Part shown: one piece after another, positions 1-4,905 of the stretch
How positions within the stretch are numbered: the stretch's first letter is position 1
Layout: the number at the start of each line of letters is the position of its first letter
Source: Fibrobacter sp. UBA4373
GTDB lineage: Bacteria > Fibrobacterota > Fibrobacteria > Fibrobacterales > Fibrobacteraceae
Length of the DNA: 6,863 bases
Assembly: GCA_002390045.1 (NCBI GenBank)
Contig: DGSB01000095.1
Location: 1-6,863, forward strand
Reading direction: 5' to 3'
Position numbers and translations under genes: made by a program
Notes under the pieces: model-generated
What the model saw: only the letters and a program-made list of their open reading frames with translations
What the model was told of the DNA's origin: nothing
The model's database searches: none

Positions 1-1193
1 CCGTCTACGTAGACGACGACCTTTGCGCCTTGAGCGTTTGCCTGTTCCATCTGCTTGCCAAGCTTTGCCGGTGCGAGCGGGTGGTTCACGGTAAATCCGC
101 GGTTGCGAAGTTCACTAGCGACGGCAAAAACCTTGTCCATGTCGTTTGTGAAGCTTGCCACGAAGAAGTCGAGAGACTGCTTGGAAGACGGCAAAAGTCC
201 GCGTTCTTCGAGGAGGTTGGCGAGCACGACGTCGCCCATGCCGAAGCCGACTCCCGGAACTTTTTGCCCGCCGAGCTTTTCGGTGAGGCTGTCGTAACGT
301 CCACCGCCTGCAATGGCGCGCATGGATTTGCCCTTGTCGTAAACTTCAAAAACGATGCCCGTGTAATAGGCGAGACCGCGCACGATCGAAAGGTCGAGAG
401 CGACGGATTCTCGAACGCCTGCGGATTCGAGAGTCTTGAAGAGCTGACGGATTTCGTCGAGAGCGGCTTTCGATTCTTCGCTTGTAATCTTGGAAGCGAC
501 TTCGTCGATTCCCTTGGAATCCATGAAGTCGTCGAGCTTTTTCGTCTGTTCGTCAGAAAGGCCAGCTGCCGCAAGTTCCGCGTAAAAGTCGTCCTTGCCG
601 ATCTTTAAGCGGCGGTCGAGAACCGGGTAAACCTTGGACGTGTCCGCAACGCCGATTTCAGCGAGGAAAACATTCAACAGCTTGCGGCTCGAAACGCCGA
701 TGCAAAAATCGTCGGCCTTGAGACCGAAGTCCTTGAGCATGGACGCGATCGCGGAAAGAAGATCCGCTTCTGCATAAATGCTTTCCGTTCCGATGATGTC
801 CAGGTTCAGCTGGAAGAATTCGCGGAGACGTCCCTTCTGCGCCTTTTCGTAGCGGAAAAGTCTCGGAAGGCTGAACCACTTGAACGGCTTGCGGAGAGAG
901 TTTCCCTTTTGAATCACGAGACGGGCGAGCGTCGGCGTCATTTCCGGGCGAAGTGCGATATGGCGGTCGCCTTTGTCCATGAAGTCGTAAAGCTGGCTCA
1001 CGATTTCGTCACCGGATTTGCCGGTATAAAGTTCGAGATGCTCGAACATCGGGCCTTCGTATTCTTCGTAGCCGAAGCGGAGGGCCGCCTTGCGCCAGGT
1101 GTCAAAGATGTAATTCTGAATCCGCATGGATTCAGGGTAAAAATCACGGGTTCCCTTTGGCAGGGGAGGTGTTTGCATTTTAGAGTTGCTCAT
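1..1193 (-). CDS. hisS: Histidyl-tRNA synthetase, 3' end cut by window edge
   Basis: This cytoplasmic class II aminoacyl-tRNA synthetase charges tRNA-His with histidine using ATP. I translated 397 residues from the reverse strand; the reading frame is still open at the left edge. The N-terminus has the family signature PKGTRDFYPE (residues 12-21). Next come ALRPEMTPTLAR (80-91) and the class II motif 2 region, RLFRYEKAQKGRLREFFQ (111-128). The histidine-specific loop is VRGLAYYTGIVFE (271-283) and the second histidine motif is AIAGGGRYD (293-301). GVGFGMGD (314-321) is class II motif 3-like without the usual Arg visible. The start of the anticodon-binding domain (about 340-397) includes LGKQMEQANAQGAKVVVY. 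Bacterial HisRS is usually about 420-460 residues, so only the last few dozen are missing. The start is ATG at 1193; ATG at 1178 is an alternative. Neither has a Shine-Dalgarno sequence. An Ala replaces the common Asp in RGLDYYTG. The gene is transcribed divergently from surE. Confidence 0.96.
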   Translation of the reverse strand, partial: MSNSKMQTPPLPKGTRDFYPESMRIQNYIFDTWRKAALRFGYEEYEGPMFEHLELYTGKSGDEIVSQLYDFMDKGDRHIALRPEMTPTLARLVIQKGNSLRKPFKWFSLPRLFRYEKAQKGRLREFFQLNLDIIGTESIYAEADLLSAIASMLKDFGLKADDFCIGVSSRKLLNVFLAEIGVADTSKVYPVLDRRLKIGKDDFYAELAAAGLSDEQTKKLDDFMDSKGIDEVASKITSEESKAALDEIRQLFKTLESAGVRESVALDLSIVRGLAYYTGIVFEVYDKGKSMRAIAGGGRYDSLTEKLGGQKVPGVGFGMGDVVLANLLEERGLLPSSKQSLDFFVASFTNDMDKVFAVASELRNRGFTVNHPLAPAKLGKQMEQANAQGAKVVVYVD

Positions 1194-1256
1194 ACGATGC
1201 CAAAGGTAGTAAAATGAGCACCAAAAACGCTTATAATTTTCTATCTTTTAGGGTAA
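1194..1256. promoter_or_regulatory. Divergent hisS/surE promoter region
   Basis: These 63 bp are the only sequence between two divergent starts, so both promoters probably lie here. On the plus strand there is a perfect -10 match TATAAT at 1232-1237, with no recognisable -35; it would give a leader of only about 13 nt before surE. On the minus strand the same palindrome (TTATAA, 1231-1236) supplies TATAAG (1235 down to 1230). A 4-of-6 -35 match, TTTACC (1257 down to 1252), lies 16 nt upstream of it. The two promoters would therefore overlap. There is no hisS Shine-Dalgarno sequence; upstream of surE there is only AGGG (1250-1253), three bases from the ATG. The promoter calls are made by eye. 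Confidence 0.5.
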
Positions 1257-2033
1257 ATGACGGGACAATCTAAACCAGAAATTTTGCTTGTGAATGATGA
1301 CGGATTTGAAAGTCCGTTCCTTGTGCATTTGGCGACGGCGCTTTCCGATGTGGCAAGCGTTCATGTGGTAGCGCCAGCGTCGGAGCAGAGCGGTGTTTCG
1401 CATTCGTTTCTGGGCTTTCATGGGCATGAACTGAGCGAAGTCCCTGGAGATTATCCTTTTGAATTTCATACGCTGACCGGCACTCCGTCGGATTGTACCA
1501 AGTTCGCCCTGACGTACCTGTACCGGAATCTTCATATCGACTGCGTTTTTTCTGGCCCGAACAAGGGCGAAAATTCGGGAGTTTCTTCCATTTATTCGGG
1601 TACCGTCGCTGGCGCCCGCGAAGCGGCGCTTTGGGGCTTCCCGAGCCTTGCGCTTTCGCTCTGCTACGACGCGACGGAAACGATGGAAAAGGAATTGCTC
1701 CGCTTTGCTGTCGAAGTCGTGAATAAGAAGCTCTACGAAAAAATTCCGGCGCATACTTTCTGGAACGTGAACTTCCCGGATGAACACCGATCGAAGTTTG
1801 CCGGTTTTAAGGCTGCCGGGCAGGGCGTTTCGATGTTTACCGACCATTTTGACCTGAAGGATGGAAAATTTTTCCTTTCGGGTGCCAAGGTGCCGGAACG
1901 TTTTGCCGTGAATTCGGACGACCTTCTGCTGTCGCAAGGCTATGCGACGATCACGCCGATGACGATCGATCAGACGCTTCACAGCGGGCTTGTTCCTGTA
2001 CAGCAGGTCGTCGATAAATTTTTTATACGATAA
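1257..2033 (+). CDS. surE: 5'/3'-nucleotidase SurE
   Basis: SurE is a cytoplasmic metal-dependent phosphatase that removes phosphate from nucleoside 5'- and 3'-monophosphates; some members also act on short polyphosphates. It is 258 residues long, normal for the family. The N-terminal metal-binding motif is ILLVNDDG (residues 9-16, with the Asp pair D14/D15). QSGVSHS (44-50) carries the conserved Ser (S45). TGTPSDCTKFAL (74-85) matches the family GTPxDC block. FSGPNKGENSG (98-108) supplies the metal-binding Asn (N102), followed by YSGTVAGAREAALWG (113-127). FWNVNFPD further on corresponds to the usual NVNxP block. All expected metal ligands are present. An in-frame TAA immediately precedes the ATG at 1257, so the start cannot lie upstream. 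The stop is 16 bp before gyrA, suggesting a surE-gyrA operon. In enterobacteria surE instead sits near pcm, nlpD and rpoS. Confidence 0.95.
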   Translation: MTGQSKPEILLVNDDGFESPFLVHLATALSDVASVHVVAPASEQSGVSHSFLGFHGHELSEVPGDYPFEFHTLTGTPSDCTKFALTYLYRNLHIDCVFSGPNKGENSGVSSIYSGTVAGAREAALWGFPSLALSLCYDATETMEKELLRFAVEVVNKKLYEKIPAHTFWNVNFPDEHRSKFAGFKAAGQGVSMFTDHFDLKDGKFFLSGAKVPERFAVNSDDLLLSQGYATITPMTIDQTLHSGLVPVQQVVDKFFIR

Positions 2034-2038
2034 CAACT

Positions 2039-2043
2039 AAGGA
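2039..2043 (+). promoter_or_regulatory. Ribosome binding site of gyrA
   Basis: AAGGA lies 6 nt before the ATG at 2050, inside the 16-bp surE-gyrA gap. It supports 2050 as the gyrA start. There is no room for a separate promoter in the gap, so gyrA is either co-transcribed with surE or has a promoter inside surE. Confidence 0.8.
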
Positions 2044-2049
2044 AAATCA

Positions 2050-4734
2050 ATGGCTGAAGATAACATCAAATTAACTCCGGGCACTCATTACGAGTCCCTC
2101 ATCGAACGGGATATGCAGGACTGCTATCTGCGTTATTCGATGAGCGTGATTGTGGCTCGCGCCCTCCCGGACGTGCGTGACGGTATGAAACCCGTTCACC
2201 GCCGCGTTCTGTACGCGATGCACAAGCTCGGTCTGACATCCGACAAGGCGACGATGAAGTCGGCCCGTATCGTGGGTGAAGTCATCGGTAAGTACCATCC
2301 GCATGGCGATGCTGCTGCTTACGATACGCTTGTTCGTATGGCTCAGGACTTTTCGCTTCGCTATCCTCTTGTACGTGGCCAGGGAAACTTCGGTTCCGTG
2401 GATGGAGACAGCGCGGCTGCAATGCGTTATACCGAAGCCAAGATGAGCCGTTTTGGCGAAATGATGCTCGAAGACCTCGAAAAGGAAACGGTCGACATGG
2501 GCAAGAACTACGACGAGACTTTGGATGAGCCTCTCGTGCTTCCTGCTGCGTTCCCGAACCTTCTCGTGAACGGTTCCTCGGGTATCGCTGTCGGTATGGC
2601 GACGAACATTCCGCCGCACAATTTGGGTGAAGTCGTCCAGGCGATTCACGCATACTGTGCAAATAACGACATTACCGGTGAAGAACTTTTGAACTATGTC
2701 GCAGGCCCGGACTTCCCGACGGGTGGTATCATCTGCGGTAAGGCCGGTATCCGTGAAGCTTATCTCACGGGCCACGGCAAGATCCGCGTGCGCGCCCGCG
2801 TCGACATCGAAAAGGATGCGAAGGGTCGTGAACGCCTGATTATCAGCGAAATTCCGTATATGGTGAACAAGGCGATGCTTGTGAAGAGTATGGCCGACCT
2901 TGTCCGCGACAAGAGAATTGACGGGATTAGCGATATCCGCGACGAATCGGACCGCGACGGTATGCGCGTGGTCGTCGACATCAAGCGCGACTTCCAGGGC
3001 GACATCGTTCTGAACAATTTGTACAAGTACACGCAGCTTGAGGATACGTTTAGCATTTACAACCTGGCTCTCGTGAACCGCACCCAGCCGACGCTTTTGA
3101 CGTTGAAGGACATGATCCGCTATTATGTGGATCACCGTCTGGAAGTGATTTTGCGCCGCACCCAGTTCGAGCTTCGCAAGGCACAGGCTCGTATGCACAT
3201 TTTGGAAGCGCTCCGAATTGCGTGCAAAAATGTGGACGAAGTCGTTGCCATTATCCGCGGATCGAACAGCACCGACGAAGCGAAGCAGAAGCTTTGCGCA
3301 AGATTCTCTTTCGACGACATCCAGGCTCAGGCCATCGTCGATATGCAGCTCAAGCGTCTCACCGGTCTCGAAATCGAAAAACTCGAAGCCGAATATCAGC
3401 AGCTCGTGGAAACGGTCAAGGACTTGGAAGACATCATCGCTCGCAAGGAACGTCGCGTTCAGATCGTGCTCGATTCTCTCGATGCGATTTCTGCGAAGTA
3501 TGGCGACAAGCGTCGTACTTCGATCGAAGCGGCTGTTGCCGATTACGATTCCGAAGATTTGATTCCGGAAGAAGAACAGGTGATCACGCTTAGCCGTGAA
3601 GGTTACATCAAGCGTCTTCCGATCGATACGTTCAAGGCTCAGAACCGTGGCGGCAAGGGCATTATCGGAGCGGGACTCAAGGATCAGGATAATATCCAGT
3701 CGATCTTTACGTCGAGCACGCACAGCTTCCTGCTCGTGTTTACGAATATGGGCCGTGCATACTGGACAAAGGTTTACCACCTTCCGGAAGGTACCCGCAA
3801 CGGTAAGGGCCGTCCGATTGTGAACTTTGTGAACCTTTCGAACGGTGAAAAGGTTTCGGCGATTGTGCCTGTGCGCAAGTTCGGCGGTTACAACTGCCTG
3901 ATGTTCGTTACCAAGAACGGTGTCGTGAACAAGATGGACTTGAAACTCTTTGCAAATCCGCGCCGTTCCGGTGTGAACGCGATTACCCTCGATGAAGATG
4001 ATGAACTCGTGAAGGTCGTTCTCGTCGGTGTGACCGCGGAACAGATGGAAGCCGCTGCCCGTGGCGAAGAAATCGAAGTCGAAAACGCCGAAAATGCGGA
4101 AGCTCCGGAAACGGAAGAATCCGAAGGCGATGGCTCCGATGAACCGGTCGATAGTTCGAATATGGCGAAGGACCTGATGATGATCGCAACGAAGAAGGGT
4201 CAGGCTCTGACCTTCCCGATCACCGGCCTCCGTACGATGGGACGTGGCACTCACGGTGTCCGCGGTATCCGTCTTGCCGAAGGTGATGAAGTCATCGGTA
4301 TGTTCTGGCTCAAGAGCGATCGCAAGGTTTTGACCGTGAGCGAAAACGGTTACGCCAAACGTTCCGAACCGGCTGCTTACCGTATCACGCGCCGTGGCGG
4401 TAAGGGCGTTCGCAACCTGAACATCACCGATAAGACGGGTGACGTCGTCTTTGTGGACAGCGTCGTCGACGATTACGATTTGATCATCACCAGCCGTGAA
4501 GGCCAGGTGATTCGAATTCCGGTCGACAGCATCCGTTTGACGGGCCGTGTTTCTCAGGGCGTGAAGGCGATTACGCTCGCCGAAAAGGATAAGGTTCAGG
4601 ACGCAACCGCTCTCCCGAGCGATGACGACTTGGAAAAGGAAAGTGTTGAAGGCCAGTCCGAAGCGGCTTTGACCGAAGGCACTCTCCCTGAAGAACCTTC
4701 CGAAGAATCCGAAGCTCCGGAAAACGCGGAATAA
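2050..4734 (+). CDS. gyrA: DNA gyrase subunit A
   Basis: GyrA is the breakage-reunion subunit of DNA gyrase (A2B2 with GyrB), which introduces negative supercoils using ATP. It is 894 residues; E. coli GyrA is 875. The N-terminal half is the topoisomerase IIA cleavage domain. The catalytic Tyr is Y127 in AAAMRYTE, equivalent to E. coli Y122. The quinolone-determining region reads GKYHPHGDAAAYDT (80-93): A88 replaces E. coli Ser83, while D92 (E. coli Asp87) is kept. A coiled-coil region lies around 370-490. The C-terminal beta-pinwheel has six recognisable blades starting near residue 510. The GyrA box is QNRGGKG (531-537), which separates it from ParC, and TRRGGKG (780-786) in blade 5 is a second box-like motif. 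An acidic, low-complexity insertion of about 40 residues (663-703) lies between blades 3 and 4, and an acidic tail (857-894) ends the protein. It follows surE by 16 bp and ends at a strong terminator. Confidence 0.98.
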   Translation: MAEDNIKLTPGTHYESLIERDMQDCYLRYSMSVIVARALPDVRDGMKPVHRRVLYAMHKLGLTSDKATMKSARIVGEVIGKYHPHGDAAAYDTLVRMAQDFSLRYPLVRGQGNFGSVDGDSAAAMRYTEAKMSRFGEMMLEDLEKETVDMGKNYDETLDEPLVLPAAFPNLLVNGSSGIAVGMATNIPPHNLGEVVQAIHAYCANNDITGEELLNYVAGPDFPTGGIICGKAGIREAYLTGHGKIRVRARVDIEKDAKGRERLIISEIPYMVNKAMLVKSMADLVRDKRIDGISDIRDESDRDGMRVVVDIKRDFQGDIVLNNLYKYTQLEDTFSIYNLALVNRTQPTLLTLKDMIRYYVDHRLEVILRRTQFELRKAQARMHILEALRIACKNVDEVVAIIRGSNSTDEAKQKLCARFSFDDIQAQAIVDMQLKRLTGLEIEKLEAEYQQLVETVKDLEDIIARKERRVQIVLDSLDAISAKYGDKRRTSIEAAVADYDSEDLIPEEEQVITLSREGYIKRLPIDTFKAQNRGGKGIIGAGLKDQDNIQSIFTSSTHSFLLVFTNMGRAYWTKVYHLPEGTRNGKGRPIVNFVNLSNGEKVSAIVPVRKFGGYNCLMFVTKNGVVNKMDLKLFANPRRSGVNAITLDEDDELVKVVLVGVTAEQMEAAARGEEIEVENAENAEAPETEESEGDGSDEPVDSSNMAKDLMMIATKKGQALTFPITGLRTMGRGTHGVRGIRLAEGDEVIGMFWLKSDRKVLTVSENGYAKRSEPAAYRITRRGGKGVRNLNITDKTGDVVFVDSVVDDYDLIITSREGQVIRIPVDSIRLTGRVSQGVKAITLAEKDKVQDATALPSDDDLEKESVEGQSEAALTEGTLPEEPSEESEAPENAE

Positions 4735-4768
4735 ATTCCGTCTATTCGACGAATTCTATTGAATCATC

Positions 4769-4795
4769 TAGCCCCGCGAAATGCGGGGCTATTTT
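4769..4795 (+). terminator. Intrinsic terminator of the surE-gyrA unit
   Basis: A perfect 9-bp stem, TAGCCCCGC (4769-4777) with GCGGGGCTA (4783-4791), encloses a 5-nt loop and is followed by TTTT (4792-4795). It lies 34 bp after the gyrA stop codon. The stem is GC-rich and stable; the T tract is short. Confidence 0.9.
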
Positions 4796-4811
4796 CATAT
4801 AAATTCGTTGC

Positions 4812-4840
4812 TGTTGTATTTCTTACAACACCTTTTTTTT
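4812..4840 (+). terminator. Weak hairpin followed by an 8-T run (possible second terminator)
   Basis: The arms TGTTGTA (4812-4818) and TACAACA (4824-4830) are perfect 7-bp complements around a 5-nt loop. CC and a run of eight T (4833-4840) follow. The form is that of a back-up terminator 17 bp after the first one, but the stem holds only two G-C pairs and would be weak. Because it sits just upstream of the xylanase gene, it could instead be an operator with dyad symmetry. The sequence alone cannot decide between the two. Confidence 0.4.
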
Positions 4841-4899
4841 GAAAAAAAGACTTCTTTAAAAAGAATGATTCATTTTTAAATAAAGGCTTTTTATAGGAG
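4831..4899 (+). promoter_or_regulatory. AT-rich promoter region and ribosome binding site of the xylanase gene
   Basis: Positions 4831-4895 are only about 18% G+C. They carry A and T tracts at 4833-4840, 4842-4848, 4858-4862 and 4873-4877, suited to a curved or UP-element-like promoter. One candidate promoter is TTGAAA (4839-4844), a 16-nt spacer and AAGAAT (4861-4866). Another -10 candidate is TAAATA (4877-4882), without a good -35. A dyad, AATGA-T-TCATT (4864-4874), overlaps the likely core promoter and could bind a regulator. The ribosome binding site AGGAG (4895-4899) is clear, 6 nt before the ATG at 4906. The RBS is firm; the promoter elements are tentative. Confidence 0.5.
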
Positions 4900-4905
4900 T
4901 AGATT

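Noticed and set aside
30..608. Open frame of 192 codons on the plus strand over hisS
   Set aside because: The minus strand encodes continuous histidyl-tRNA synthetase with all family motifs; the plus frame is its shadow.
1248..2036. Open frame of 262 codons on the minus strand covering surE
   Set aside because: SurE motifs are all present on the plus strand; the reverse translation is very Arg/Lys-rich and matches nothing I recognise.
2071..4254. Open frame of 727 codons on the minus strand, antisense to gyrA
   Set aside because: The gyrA frame is unambiguous over its full length. The antisense frame is rich in His, Arg and Phe, shows no recognisable domain, and is a by-product of gyrA codon bias.
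2050..4734. Possibility that the type IIA topoisomerase subunit is ParC
   Set aside because: A GyrA box, six C-terminal blades and a length near 890 residues fit GyrA, not ParC.
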